A DNA stretch of 64,000 nucleotides, from NCBI RefSeq assembly GCF_004135585.1, contig NZ_CP035501.1:5527501-5591500 (forward strand). Direction: 5' to 3'. Below the pieces are notes generated by a model. The model was not told the DNA's origin and did not search any database. It saw only the letters and a program-made list of their open reading frames with translations. A program made the translations under genes and the position numbers. Shown piece by piece: positions 9,221 to 17,860 of the stretch (position 1 is its first letter; each line of letters starts with the position of its first letter). Source of the DNA: Sphingosinicella sp. BN140058 (lineage in GTDB: Bacteria; Pseudomonadota; Alphaproteobacteria; Sphingomonadales; Sphingomonadaceae).

Positions 9221-10675
9221 ATGACTCGTACCGAAGACATCCCCGGCATCATTGCCGCGCTGATCGAGACCTACGACAATTCGGTCTCATGTCTGCGCAC
9301 CGCGCTCGCCCGCTATCTCAAGACCGGCGAAAAGCCGGATCGCGCCGCCCGCGCCGACGGCGTCTTCGCCTATCCAGAACTGCGCATCGACTACCGGTTC
9401 GACAGCCTGCCCAAGTTCCCGGGGCGGGCGTTCGGGCGCCTCAATCAGCCCGGCCTCTACGCGATCAGCATCGCGCGGCCGCACCTGTTCCGCAAATACC
9501 TGGCCGAGCAGCTCAATTATCTGATCCGCGACTATGATGTCGACGTCAGCGTCGGCCGGTCGGCGAGCGAGATCCCCTACCCCTACGTGCTCGACGGGAC
9601 TGACGACCTGCGGCTGGACGGCGCCCACGCCGCCGATCTCGGCCGCTGGTTCCCGACCACCGAGCTTGCCAATATCGGCGACGAGATCGCGGACGGCGCC
9701 TGGGATCATGCCGTCCACGTCGCGCGCCCGCTGGCGCTGTTCGACGGCCCGCGGGTCGACTTCAGCCTGGCGCGGCTCCGGCACTATACCGGCACCGCGT
9801 CTGAGCACACCCAGCGCTATCTGCTGTTCACCAACTACGTCCGCTATGTCGACGAGTTCGTGCGCTGGGCGATCGAGGAACTGCGCCGTGAGGACAGTCC
9901 CTACGAAGCACTGTCGGTGCCCGGCGGCGTGCTGATCACGCGCGACACCGAGGGCGCGGAAGCGAAGGTCGCGGCCGGGGCATGGCGCAAATATCAGATG
10001 CCGGCCTATCATTTGATCGCTCCGGAGGGCCGCGGCATCACCCTCGTCAACATCGGCGTCGGCCCGTCCAATGCCAAGACGATCTGCGATCATCTCGCCG
10101 TCATGCGACCCGAGGCGTGGCTGATGATCGGCCATTGCGGCGGCCTGCGCCCAAGCCAGACCATCGGCGACTACGTCCTCGCCCATGCCTATCTGCGCGA
10201 CGACCATGTCATGGACGACGTCCTGCCGATCGAAATCCCGATCCCGCCGATCGCCGAGATCCAGCAGGCGCTCTACGATGCCGCGGCTGAGGTCACCGGC
10301 GAGGAACCGGGCGAATTGAAGCAGCGCCTGCGCACCGGCACCGTGGTGACCACCGACGATCGCAATTGGGAGCTGCGCTACACCCAGTCCGCATTGCGCT
10401 TCAATCAGTCGCGCGCCGTCGCGATCGACATGGAATCGGCGACCGTCGCCGCGCAGGGCTACCGCTTCCGCGTGCCTTACGGCACCCTGCTCTGCGTGTC
10501 CGACAAGCCGCTCCACGGCGAAATCAAGCTGCCAGGCCAGGCCAACGCCTTTTACGAGCGCGCGATCAGCCAGCATCTGCGGATCGGCATCGAGACGTTG
10601 CGCATCTTGAAGCGCGAGGGCGCCAAGCTCCACTCGCGCAAGCTCAGGAGCTTCGACGAACCCCCGTTCCGTTGA
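9221..10675 (+). CDS. amn: AMP nucleosidase
   Basis: Hydrolyses AMP to adenine and ribose 5-phosphate. The protein is about 484 residues, the usual length for Amn. It has an N-terminal Amn-specific domain (to about residue 180) and a C-terminal phosphorylase-like (MTAP/PNP) domain with GVGPSNAKT, IGHCGGLR and AIDMESATVAAQG, where the Met-Glu pair contacts ribose. Two starts are possible: GTG 9212 and ATG 9221. I prefer the ATG because AAGGA precedes it at good spacing. It opens a run of nucleotide-salvage genes. Confidence 0.93.
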   Translation: MTRTEDIPGIIAALIETYDNSVSCLRTALARYLKTGEKPDRAARADGVFAYPELRIDYRFDSLPKFPGRAFGRLNQPGLYAISIARPHLFRKYLAEQLNYLIRDYDVDVSVGRSASEIPYPYVLDGTDDLRLDGAHAADLGRWFPTTELANIGDEIADGAWDHAVHVARPLALFDGPRVDFSLARLRHYTGTASEHTQRYLLFTNYVRYVDEFVRWAIEELRREDSPYEALSVPGGVLITRDTEGAEAKVAAGAWRKYQMPAYHLIAPEGRGITLVNIGVGPSNAKTICDHLAVMRPEAWLMIGHCGGLRPSQTIGDYVLAHAYLRDDHVMDDVLPIEIPIPPIAEIQQALYDAAAEVTGEEPGELKQRLRTGTVVTTDDRNWELRYTQSALRFNQSRAVAIDMESATVAAQGYRFRVPYGTLLCVSDKPLHGEIKLPGQANAFYERAISQHLRIGIETLRILKREGAKLHSRKLRSFDEPPFR

Positions 10676-10692
10676 TCCATCAGAGCTAAGAA

Positions 10693-10777
10693 CCGTTCGG
10701 GCTGAGCCTGTCGAAGCCCTTCTTTTCCTTGGAAAGAAAGCGGAAGGAAAGGGCTTCGACAAGCTCAGCCCGAACGG
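10693..10777. repeat. Long inverted repeat, REP-like intergenic element
   Basis: Two 29-base arms (10693-10721 and 10749-10777) match as an inverted repeat at 28 of 29 positions; the loop of 27 bases itself contains TTTCC/GGAAA pairing. The arm core TTCGGGCTGAGCTTGTCGAA is, from memory, a motif recurrent in intergenic regions of sphingomonad genomes. It lies between the convergent amn and 5'-nucleotidase genes and could also end both transcripts. Confidence 0.8.
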
Positions 10778-10798
10778 AATGTCCCGGTGCGGAGACGC

Positions 10799-12541
10799 TC
10801 AGCGCCGCGTGATCCGGTCCGTTGCAGGCGGGGTCAGCACAGCCTGCTTGCCCAAATAAGCAACCAGCGCGTCGACGTCGCTGATGCCGCCGACCACGTC
10901 GGTGCCGTCGCGAAAGGCGGTGAAATTGTCGCCGCCGCTGGCGAGGAAATTGCTCATCGCGACTCGGTAGACGCGCTCGTCGTCTAGTGACGTGCCGTTC
11001 ACCCGCACGTCGAGGATGCGCTGGCCGGCGGGCCGCTTCAGATCGTAAGCGTAGTGCAGCGTCGAAGAAGGGTTCAGGAAGTTGGGGCTCTCGAGGCTGT
11101 TGGATCCGCTGTCGAACTGTTGCTCGAGGATGGCGCGGATCTGTCGGCCGGTGAAGCTCTTGACCATCAAGGTGTTGCCGAACGGCTGCACCGTGAACAC
11201 CTGTCCGTAGGTGATCGTCCCGTCCGCGGCGGGCACCAGATCCGCGCGGACGCCGCCCATGTTCATGAACGCGATTTCGGCGCCGCCGGCTTCGGGCGCG
11301 CGGGTCGCGGCGAGCTGGGCATCGGCGATGAGATTGCCGAGCACCTGCTCGCCCCATTCCGTCGTGGTGCGCAGGGCCGGGGCGCTGAGGCGCCCGACCC
11401 GCTCGGCGGCCACCGGCGCGGCGGCGGCGGCATAGCGGGCGACGAGCGCCGCCACGGCCGGCTCGGCGGCAAAGCGCGGGTACAGATCGGTGAGCGGGAT
11501 CGCCCCCTTGGCGCCGGTGAAGGCTTCTCCCTGAACGATGATATTGTCGGCGCGCTTCGACACCACCCGATGCGCCGCCGGATCGATGACGAGGTCGAGA
11601 TCGGTGATCAGGGTGCCGGCGACACCGGCGCTGGTCAGCAGAAAAGGACGCGCCGGATTGATCCTGCCGTAGTCGCAGACATAGGCATTGTGGGTGTGCC
11701 CGGACACGACCACGTCGACGGCCGGATCGAGCCGGTCGAGGATCGGCAGGATCTCGCCCGACAAGCCCGCGCAGCTCTTGTCGTTGAAGCCGACCTTGGT
11801 GGCCCCGCCCTGGTGGATGAGGATCACGATCGCATCGGCCCCCTCCCGCTTGAGCTTGGGGATCAGCGCGTTGGCGGCATCGGCTTCGTCGCCGAAACTG
11901 AGGCCCGCGACTCCGGCCGGCGTGACCAGCGACGGCGCTTCCCTGAGCGTCAGGCCGATGAACCCGACTTTCGCGCGGCCGAAGCTCTTGATCCCGTAGG
12001 GCTGCACCAGCGTCCCGCCGCCGGCGGTGCGGGTGTTGGCTGAGAGCAGACGGAATTTGGCGCCGGCAAAGGGTTCGAGCCGGCACGGCTGCCGCACCGT
12101 GTTCTTGGCGCAGCCGCCGTTCTGGATGCGCAGGATCTCGGCCGAACCCTTGTCGAATTCGTGGTTGCCGAGCGCGTTGAAATCGACCTTCATCATGTTC
12201 AGCGCCGCGATCGTCGGCTCGTCGAGGAACAAAGCGGAGACCAGCGGCGAAGCCCCGATCAGGTCGCCTGCCGCGACCACGGCATGGTTCGGGTTGCGCG
12301 ACCTGAGCTCGGCAATCGCGGCCGCGAAATAAGCGGCGCCGCCGGCGGGCACCTGAACCTTGGCGCCGGATGTCGCCCCGGGCGCCTCGATCGAGCGCTT
12401 GGGCGGCTCGAGGTTGCCGTGGAAATCGTTGAACGCGACGATCTTCACCGTCACCGGTTCGGCGCGCTTCTCCGTCAGCTGGCCGGCGCAGGCCGACAGC
12501 GACAGCACCGACGCTGCTGCCAGCGCGTATCCGATCCGCAT
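10799..12541 (-). CDS. Bifunctional UDP-sugar hydrolase / 5'-nucleotidase-type lipoprotein
   Basis: Periplasmic metallophosphoesterase of the UshA/5'-nucleotidase family, 580 residues. The lipobox LSAC places Cys18 as the lipid site. The N-terminal two-metal domain shows FNDFHGN, a Gly-Asp loop (AAGDLIGAS), LGNHEFD and SGHTHNAY. The C-terminal 5'-nucleotidase domain (about residue 370 onward) carries the nucleotide-binding region and a typical NFLASGGDNF near the end. It would release nucleosides from exogenous nucleotides for the uptake and salvage genes that follow. Confidence 0.92.
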   Translation of the reverse strand: MRIGYALAAASVLSLSACAGQLTEKRAEPVTVKIVAFNDFHGNLEPPKRSIEAPGATSGAKVQVPAGGAAYFAAAIAELRSRNPNHAVVAAGDLIGASPLVSALFLDEPTIAALNMMKVDFNALGNHEFDKGSAEILRIQNGGCAKNTVRQPCRLEPFAGAKFRLLSANTRTAGGGTLVQPYGIKSFGRAKVGFIGLTLREAPSLVTPAGVAGLSFGDEADAANALIPKLKREGADAIVILIHQGGATKVGFNDKSCAGLSGEILPILDRLDPAVDVVVSGHTHNAYVCDYGRINPARPFLLTSAGVAGTLITDLDLVIDPAAHRVVSKRADNIIVQGEAFTGAKGAIPLTDLYPRFAAEPAVAALVARYAAAAAPVAAERVGRLSAPALRTTTEWGEQVLGNLIADAQLAATRAPEAGGAEIAFMNMGGVRADLVPAADGTITYGQVFTVQPFGNTLMVKSFTGRQIRAILEQQFDSGSNSLESPNFLNPSSTLHYAYDLKRPAGQRILDVRVNGTSLDDERVYRVAMSNFLASGGDNFTAFRDGTDVVGGISDVDALVAYLGKQAVLTPPATDRITRR

Positions 12542-12621
12542 CTTCGAGTCCCTCGCTTGCCCTGCTTGCGCGGCTGAGTGGCACGCAGCGCGGCCGCTGT
12601 CATCAGCCGGCGCAACCCTCT

Positions 12622-13083
12622 ATGACAGCCGACATGAACAGCATCCCCGATCCTCTCGTCGAACGCGCCCGTGCCGCCGCGCTCGGTGCCTACGCCCCTT
12701 ATTCCCGCTTCAGCGTCGGCTGCGCGATCGAGTCGACCGATGGCGAGATCGCGGTCGGCGCCAACATGGAGAATGCCTGTTACCGGCTCGGCGTCTGCGC
12801 GGAGCTCGCCGCGTTGACGGCGGCCCAGCAGGCGTTCGGCCTTGCACGCATTGCCCGGATCGCGGTGGCGGGCGGCGACGGCAGCGGCGAGTCGCTCGCC
12901 GGAAACGCGGTGGTGACGCCGTGCGGCGGCTGCCGGCAGGCGATCCTGGAAGCGGCGCACGTCGCCGGCCGCGATCTCGAGATCGTCTCGGCCAACGGCG
13001 CGGGTACCGAGCTCGAGACGCGGCGCATTTCCGAACTGATCCCGCAGGGCTTCGGCCCCGCCAATCTGAGCGACGCCGCCTGA
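12622..13083 (+). CDS. cdd: Cytidine deaminase
   Basis: Homotetrameric zinc cytidine deaminase, 153 residues, converting (deoxy)cytidine to (deoxy)uridine. Active-site motifs are visible: NMENACY substrate loop, CAE with the zinc-binding Cys and proton-shuttle Glu, and PCGGCRQ with the other two zinc Cys. ATG 12622 or 12634 could be the start; neither has a strong Shine-Dalgarno. It is divergent from the 5'-nucleotidase gene and convergent with the oxygenase. Confidence 0.94.
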   Translation: MTADMNSIPDPLVERARAAALGAYAPYSRFSVGCAIESTDGEIAVGANMENACYRLGVCAELAALTAAQQAFGLARIARIAVAGGDGSGESLAGNAVVTPCGGCRQAILEAAHVAGRDLEIVSANGAGTELETRRISELIPQGFGPANLSDAA

Positions 13084-13120
13084 ACACCGCCTCGCTGCCG
13101 CGCGGCAGCGAGGAACGGGA

Positions 13121-14065
13121 TCACACCAACTTGATCTCGCGCAGCCGCTGCAGCAGGAAATCGTGCGCGGTGATCGGCTCGGGATAGAGGTTGGGCCTTT
13201 CCTCCGAAATGCAGTTCGGCAGGGTCTCGATCAGGAAATCCGGCCGGAAGTGCAGAAAGAAGGGCATCGAGTAGCGCGAATTGCCACGCCGCTCCGGCGG
13301 CGGGTTGACCACCCGGTGCGAGGTCGATTTCAGCACATTGTTGGTCAGCCGCTGCAGCATGTCGCCGATATTGACGACGAGTTCGCCTTCCTTCGGCGAC
13401 ACCGGCAGCCACTGGCCATCGCGATCGAGCAATTGCAGACCCGCTTCCTGGGCGCCGAGCAGCAAAGTGATCGTGTTGATGTCCTCGTGCGCGCCGGCGC
13501 GGACGCCCGGCGCCTCGGGCGAGACCGGCGGGTAGTGAAGCAGGCGCAGCACCGAATTGCCGTCCTCGACCGTGTTCTCGAACCAGTCCGGCGCGAGCCC
13601 CAGGTGGCGGGCGATCGCTTCGAGGATGCGGAGGCCCGCCGTGTCGAAGGCGGCGAACAGTTCGAGGAAGGTCTCGCGGAACTCGGCGACCTCCTTGGGC
13701 CAGACGTTCGGCGCCATGACGTCGCCGAAGCGATGCCCTTGCGGAAGCTCGCGGCCAACGTGCCAGAATTCCTTGAGGTCGTGCTCGGTCGCGCCCTTGG
13801 CGGTCTCGATCCCGAACGGCGTGTAGCCGCGGGCGCCGCCGCCGCCGGCCTTGTGATAGCTGCGCTTCACCTCTTCGGGGAGCGCGAAGAAGGCCCTGGC
13901 CTTGTCCTCGGCGCGGGCGATGAGATCGGCGGGAATGCCGTGATCGGCGATGATCGCGAAGCCGTAGCGCTCGAACGACTCGCCGAGCTCCTGGGCGAAG
14001 CCCTCGGGATCGGTGCGCGAGGCATTGAGCGAGACGGAGGCGATGGACTTGGCGGATGTGCTCAT
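13121..14065 (-). CDS. Fe(II)/2-oxoglutarate oxygenase, isopenicillin N synthase family
   Basis: A 314-residue double-stranded beta-helix oxygenase. It has the N-terminal DIOX_N region (ESFERYGFAIIADHGIP) and the C-terminal catalytic half with metal ligands in the HED of AGAHEDINTITLL (HxD) and the distal His in STSHRVVNPP, followed by RYSMPFF, the RxS that binds 2-oxoglutarate. All cofactor residues are intact. The gene is last in a minus-strand row after the kinase, LOG and NupC-type genes, 39 bases behind the transporter. That context suggests a nucleoside or nucleobase substrate, by analogy with fungal thymine hydroxylases of this family, but the substrate is not shown. Confidence 0.88.
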   Translation of the reverse strand: MSTSAKSIASVSLNASRTDPEGFAQELGESFERYGFAIIADHGIPADLIARAEDKARAFFALPEEVKRSYHKAGGGGARGYTPFGIETAKGATEHDLKEFWHVGRELPQGHRFGDVMAPNVWPKEVAEFRETFLELFAAFDTAGLRILEAIARHLGLAPDWFENTVEDGNSVLRLLHYPPVSPEAPGVRAGAHEDINTITLLLGAQEAGLQLLDRDGQWLPVSPKEGELVVNIGDMLQRLTNNVLKSTSHRVVNPPPERRGNSRYSMPFFLHFRPDFLIETLPNCISEERPNLYPEPITAHDFLLQRLREIKLV

Positions 14066-14104
14066 GGCCGCCGCTCTATCGCCAAATGCCGTTCGTCGAA
14101 AGAC

Positions 14105-15361
14105 TTAGCCGAGCAAAAGCCCCGCCAGAGCGGCGCTCATCAGATTGGCGAGCGAGCCGGCGATCAGCGCCTTGATGCCGAGCCGTGCGATCACCGGGCG
14201 CTGGTTGGGGGCAAGGCTGCCGGTCACCGCCATCTGAATCGCGATCGAGCTGAAATTGGCAAAGCCGCAGAGCGCGAAGGTAACGATCGCCCGGGTGCGC
14301 TCCGACAGCTGCGCCATCTTCCCGAGATCGATGAAGGCGACGAATTCGTTCAGCACCAGCTTGGTGCCGAACAGGCCGCCGGCCGCCTGCGCTTCGGTCC
14401 AAGGAACCCCGATCAGGTACATGATCGGCGCAAACACCTGGCCGATCAGGAACTGGAAGCTGAGCCCCGGATAGCCGAACCACGCGCCGACCCCGCCAAG
14501 CAGCCCGTTCGCGAGTGCGACCAGGGCGACGAAGGCGAGCACCATCGCACCGACGGCGACCGCGAGGCGGACGCCGGTCTGCGCGCCCTGCGATGCGGCC
14601 ATGATGACATTGGCCGGGCGCTCGCCTTCTTCGAAGGTTTCGATCTCGACCTTGCCCTCGGCAGGCGTGTCGCCGAGCGGGAGCTCGGCTTCCCGGGCCG
14701 GCTCGTCCGGCATCATGATCTTGGCCATCAGGATTCCGCCCGGTGCGGACATGAAGGCCGCCGCGAGCAGATAGGGCAAGGAACTCGGCCCGAGCAGGGC
14801 GGCATAGGCCGCGAGGATGGTGCCGGCGACCCCGGCCATGCCGACCGTCATCACGGTGAAGAGCTGCGGCGGCGTCAGTGCCGCGAGGTAGGGGCGGATG
14901 ACGAGCGGCGCTTCGCTCTGGCCGACGAAGATGTTGGCCGCGCCGCAGAGCGACTCGACACGGCTGACGCCCGTCACCCAGCCGATCGCGCCGCCGACCC
15001 AGCGCACCACCCGCTGCATCACGCCGAGATAGTAAAGGATCGAGACCAGGGCCGCGAAGAAGATGATCACCGGCAGCGCCTGGATCGCAAAATTCTGACC
15101 GAGCGGATCCGCAGCGAGGTTGCCGAACAGGAAGCTGGTGCCCGCGCCGGCATAGCCGAGAAGATTGGAAACGCCGTGCGACATGCCCTGGATGCCGGCC
15201 TTGCCCCACGACGTATAGAGCACCAGCACCGCGATGCCCGCCTGCAGCGCGAAGGCTGCGCCGACGATGCGCAACCGGATCGCCCGCCGATTGGACGAGA
15301 GCAGGACGGCCAGGCCGAGGATGAGCGCCATCCCCGCCAGCCCCATCAGAATCCGGTTCAT
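14105..15361 (-). CDS. Concentrative nucleoside transporter (NupC/CNT family)
   Basis: Proton- or sodium-coupled nucleoside importer of the inner membrane, 418 residues with about ten hydrophobic segments. CNT signatures include FVGQSEAPLVIRPYL (GQSEAPL), the preceding SRVESLCGAANIF (ESxxxAANxF) and the later ALCGFANFSSIAI (GFANFSS), which form the nucleoside site. GAGGGGC precedes the ATG. It sits 25 bases after the LOG gene and 39 before the oxygenase, so it is part of one operon and supplies nucleosides to the kinase and salvage enzymes. Confidence 0.94.
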   Translation of the reverse strand: MNRILMGLAGMALILGLAVLLSSNRRAIRLRIVGAAFALQAGIAVLVLYTSWGKAGIQGMSHGVSNLLGYAGAGTSFLFGNLAADPLGQNFAIQALPVIIFFAALVSILYYLGVMQRVVRWVGGAIGWVTGVSRVESLCGAANIFVGQSEAPLVIRPYLAALTPPQLFTVMTVGMAGVAGTILAAYAALLGPSSLPYLLAAAFMSAPGGILMAKIMMPDEPAREAELPLGDTPAEGKVEIETFEEGERPANVIMAASQGAQTGVRLAVAVGAMVLAFVALVALANGLLGGVGAWFGYPGLSFQFLIGQVFAPIMYLIGVPWTEAQAAGGLFGTKLVLNEFVAFIDLGKMAQLSERTRAIVTFALCGFANFSSIAIQMAVTGSLAPNQRPVIARLGIKALIAGSLANLMSAALAGLLLG

Positions 15362-15386
15362 ATGCCCCTCGCCCCTTCTTCGGCCC

Positions 15387-15956
15387 TTACCAGACCATCT
15401 TTCTTTCGGACGCCGTCATCGCGCTGTCCAGCAGATCGATGGACTCGCCGATGCTTTCGCCGATCAGCAACTGGGCGCGGCGCCCGGCCGACATGAAGCC
15501 GTTCGCGGTCACCTGGTCGAGAAAGCCGATCATTCCATCCCAGAAGCCGTTGACGTTGAGCAGGGCGAACGGCTTGGCGTGATAGCCGAGCGCATTCCAG
15601 GTCCAAGCTTCGAACAGCTCGTCGAACGTGCCGATGCCGCCGGGCAAGGCGACGAAAGCGTCGGTTAGCTCGGTCATCTTCGCCTTGCGCTCGTGCATCG
15701 ACGAGACCGTATGGAGTTCGGTCACGCCCTGATGCGCCACCTCGAGATCGGTCAGCGCCTGCGGGATGACGCCATAGACCTTGCCGCCGCCGGCGAGCAC
15801 CGCGTCGGCGACCACGCCCATCAGACCAAGCTTGCCGCCGCCATAGACGAGATCGATGCCGCGGCGGACCATTTCCTCGCCGAGCGCGCGCGCGGTGTCG
15901 GCAAAGGCCGGGTCGGTACCCATGCTGGAGCCGCAATAGACGGCGAGTCGTTTCAT
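15387..15956 (-). CDS. LOG family nucleoside 5'-monophosphate phosphoribohydrolase
   Basis: A 189-residue Rossmann-like protein of the LOG/YvdD group (TIGR00730 type). It shows VYCGSS at the N-terminus, YGGGKLGLMG, HERKAKM and the catalytic PGGIGTFDELFE. Members cleave the N-glycosidic bond of AMP or cytokinin riboside monophosphates, releasing the base and ribose 5-phosphate. The ATG at 15956 overlaps the stop of the kinase gene as ATGA, so the two are coupled. In this setting a role in purine-nucleotide turnover fits better than a hormone role. Confidence 0.93.
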   Translation of the reverse strand: MKRLAVYCGSSMGTDPAFADTARALGEEMVRRGIDLVYGGGKLGLMGVVADAVLAGGGKVYGVIPQALTDLEVAHQGVTELHTVSSMHERKAKMTELTDAFVALPGGIGTFDELFEAWTWNALGYHAKPFALLNVNGFWDGMIGFLDQVTANGFMSAGRRAQLLIGESIGESIDLLDSAMTASERKMVW

Positions 15957-16936
15957 TGCATCAAAGCCTTGAGATCGGCTTCGGGACGAGCCCCGAAGTG
16001 AGAGATGATTTCCGCCGCGGCGAGCGCGCCCATGCGGAGGCAGCGGTCGAGCGGCTGGTGCCGGGCCTGTCCGGCGAGAAAACCGGCCGCGAACAGATCG
16101 CCGGCGCCGGTGGTATCGACCACTTTCTCGACACGTGCCGCCGGAACCATGATGCGGCGACCATTCTCCACCGCGACTGCACCCTTTTCGCTGCAAGTGC
16201 AGACGATCAGCGGCACCTTGTCCCGGATCGAGACGAGCGCCGCATCGAAATCGCTGATCCCGGCCAGCGCTTTCACTTCGGATTCGTTGGCGAACAGCAT
16301 GTCGATCGCACCGGCGGCGATCAGATCGAGGAAACTGTCGCGGCGCTTGGCGATGCAGGCGATGTCGGACAAGGTGAAGGCGACCTTGCGGCCGGCCTGA
16401 TGGGCGATCTCGATGGCACGCTCCATGGCGGCGCGCGGCGTATCGGGAACCCACAGATAGGCTTCGAGGTAGAGGATCGCGGCGTCGCGTATCTGCTGCG
16501 GATCGAGCGCATCGACACTGAGGGAATGCGATGCGCCGGCGAAGGTGTTCATCGTCCGCTGGCCGTCTGGCGTGACCAGGATCAGGCAGCGACCGGTCGG
16601 CACCGCGCTCTGGCGGGCGGGGGTGGTGAACTCCACGCCGAGCGCGCGGATGTCGTGGGCGAAGATTTCGCCGAGCTGATCGCTGGCGACCTGGCCGACG
16701 AAGCCGACCCGGCCGCCGAGCGCGGCGACCCCGGCCATCGTGTTGGCGGCGGAGCCCCCACTGGTTTCGCGCGCCTGTCCCATCAGGCCATAGAGACGAG
16801 TCGCCTCCGCGGCGTCGATGAGCCGCATCGATCCCTTTGGGAGCTTCTCCTCCGTCAGGAAATCATCTTCGGTGGTGGCGATGACGTCCACGATCGCGTC
16901 GCCGATCGCAAGCACGTCCAGTCTGCTGTCTGTCAC
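15953..16936 (-). CDS. Adenosine kinase-like PfkB family kinase
   Basis: Ribokinase-fold sugar/nucleoside kinase, about 327 residues. It has the N-terminal VLAIGDAIVDVI, the ETSGGSAANT PfkB signature 1 region and the C-terminal DTTGAGDLFAAGFL with the catalytic Asp and anion hole. Sphingomonad proteins of this kind are usually called adenosine kinase. I put the start at GTG 16936 because the longer reading frame runs into the divergent transporter gene; Met starts at 17005 and beyond remain possible. It is the first gene of the kinase-LOG-transporter-oxygenase operon. Confidence 0.85.
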   Translation of the reverse strand: MTDSRLDVLAIGDAIVDVIATTEDDFLTEEKLPKGSMRLIDAAEATRLYGLMGQARETSGGSAANTMAGVAALGGRVGFVGQVASDQLGEIFAHDIRALGVEFTTPARQSAVPTGRCLILVTPDGQRTMNTFAGASHSLSVDALDPQQIRDAAILYLEAYLWVPDTPRAAMERAIEIAHQAGRKVAFTLSDIACIAKRRDSFLDLIAAGAIDMLFANESEVKALAGISDFDAALVSIRDKVPLIVCTCSEKGAVAVENGRRIMVPAARVEKVVDTTGAGDLFAAGFLAGQARHQPLDRCLRMGALAAAEIISHFGARPEADLKALMQ

Positions 16937-17012
16937 GCGCGCCTGATGGCCCGAAGTGTGCGGAACGGAAAGCTCTTTTTGCGGCGATGCAAAGCGGTTA
17001 CGCATCGCGCCC

Positions 17013-17666
17013 ATGGCCAACACCCCTGCCCCCGGCATCCCGCGCTCGCTGTTCATCTTCACCGTCCTCTACGGCGGCATGGTCTGCATTGCGGGCGTTC
17101 TCGGTTCGAAACAGGTGGCGCTGGGGCCGCTCGCGGTCGAAGCCGGCATCTTCCCCTTCCTGCTGCTCGTCGTGCTCAGCAGCACCGTCTCCGAACTGCA
17201 CGGCGCCGAAACCGCCAACCGGCTCGTCCGCTTCGGCTTCATCCCGCTCGTCACCGCAATCCTGCTGATCTGGCTGGTCATCCAGCTTCCGACCGACGCG
17301 GGCATGTACGAGCCGGCCAAGGAGGCCTTCCCGATCGTCCTCGGGCAGAGCTGGCGCCTGATGGGCGCGGGCATCCTGGCCTATGGCGTATCGCAATTCC
17401 TCAACGTCGCCATCTTTTCGCGACTCCAGAGCTCGGCCAGGGGCTCGGGTCTGTGGCTTGCCGGCCGTGCCGCCATCGCCAGCGCGATCTCTCAAATCGT
17501 CGACACCCTGATCTTCATCACAGTCTCCTTTTACGGCGTTCGCCCGATCGGCGATCTGATCCTCGGCCAGGCCTTGGCCAAGGTGGTGCTAAGTGTTGTA
17601 CTTGTGCCACTGTTGATCACTCTTTTGGTGACTCTCGGCCGCCGTCTGGACGCCCGCGTCGCGTGA
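17013..17666 (+). CDS. Queuosine-precursor transporter family protein (YhhQ/VUT)
   Basis: A 217-residue integral membrane protein with about six hydrophobic segments. The pattern of the ECF-like VUT/YhhQ family is present: a Gly-rich first helix, VSSTVSELHGAETANRLVRFGF in the first cytoplasmic loop and the conserved QIVDTLIFITVSFYG late in the chain. Characterised members import preQ0/preQ1 for queuosine synthesis. The start at 17013 is followed by a short hydrophilic lead. It is divergent from the kinase gene, with overlapping promoter space, and points toward the next TonB receptor gene. Confidence 0.85.
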   Translation: MANTPAPGIPRSLFIFTVLYGGMVCIAGVLGSKQVALGPLAVEAGIFPFLLLVVLSSTVSELHGAETANRLVRFGFIPLVTAILLIWLVIQLPTDAGMYEPAKEAFPIVLGQSWRLMGAGILAYGVSQFLNVAIFSRLQSSARGSGLWLAGRAAIASAISQIVDTLIFITVSFYGVRPIGDLILGQALAKVVLSVVLVPLLITLLVTLGRRLDARVA

Positions 17667-17710
17667 CATTAAGGGCCCGCGCAAGGTTCCTTCAGGTGTA
17701 GAAACGTTTA

Positions 17711-17741
17711 GCGTTCCAGCGGCTTAGTGCAGCAGGAACGC
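17711..17741 (+). promoter_or_regulatory. Inverted repeat in the leader before the TonB receptor
   Basis: GCGTTCC (17711-17717) and GGAACGC (17735-17741) form a perfect 7-bp inverted repeat around 17 bases, in the 194-base gap between the YhhQ-type gene and the receptor gene. It could be a transcript hairpin or an operator. I saw no match to a known riboswitch consensus. Confidence 0.35.
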
Positions 17742-17860
17742 CACACATTGTCACAGAAGCGCAACCTAGCGGGGTTAGGCGATTCGCCGGCATCGCTGTG
17801 GTGCAACAGGATCACACTCACTCGGGACGGCCGCCTGGCCGTGGTAGGGGAAGCAATTCA

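Noticed and set aside
13163..15496. A 777-codon plus-strand frame over the oxygenase and transporter genes
   Set aside because: Antisense shadow of two well-supported genes; no recognisable domain.
17667..17860. Possible cobalamin or preQ1 riboswitch before the TonB receptor
   Set aside because: I could find no B12-box or preQ1-type core; only a short inverted repeat is visible.
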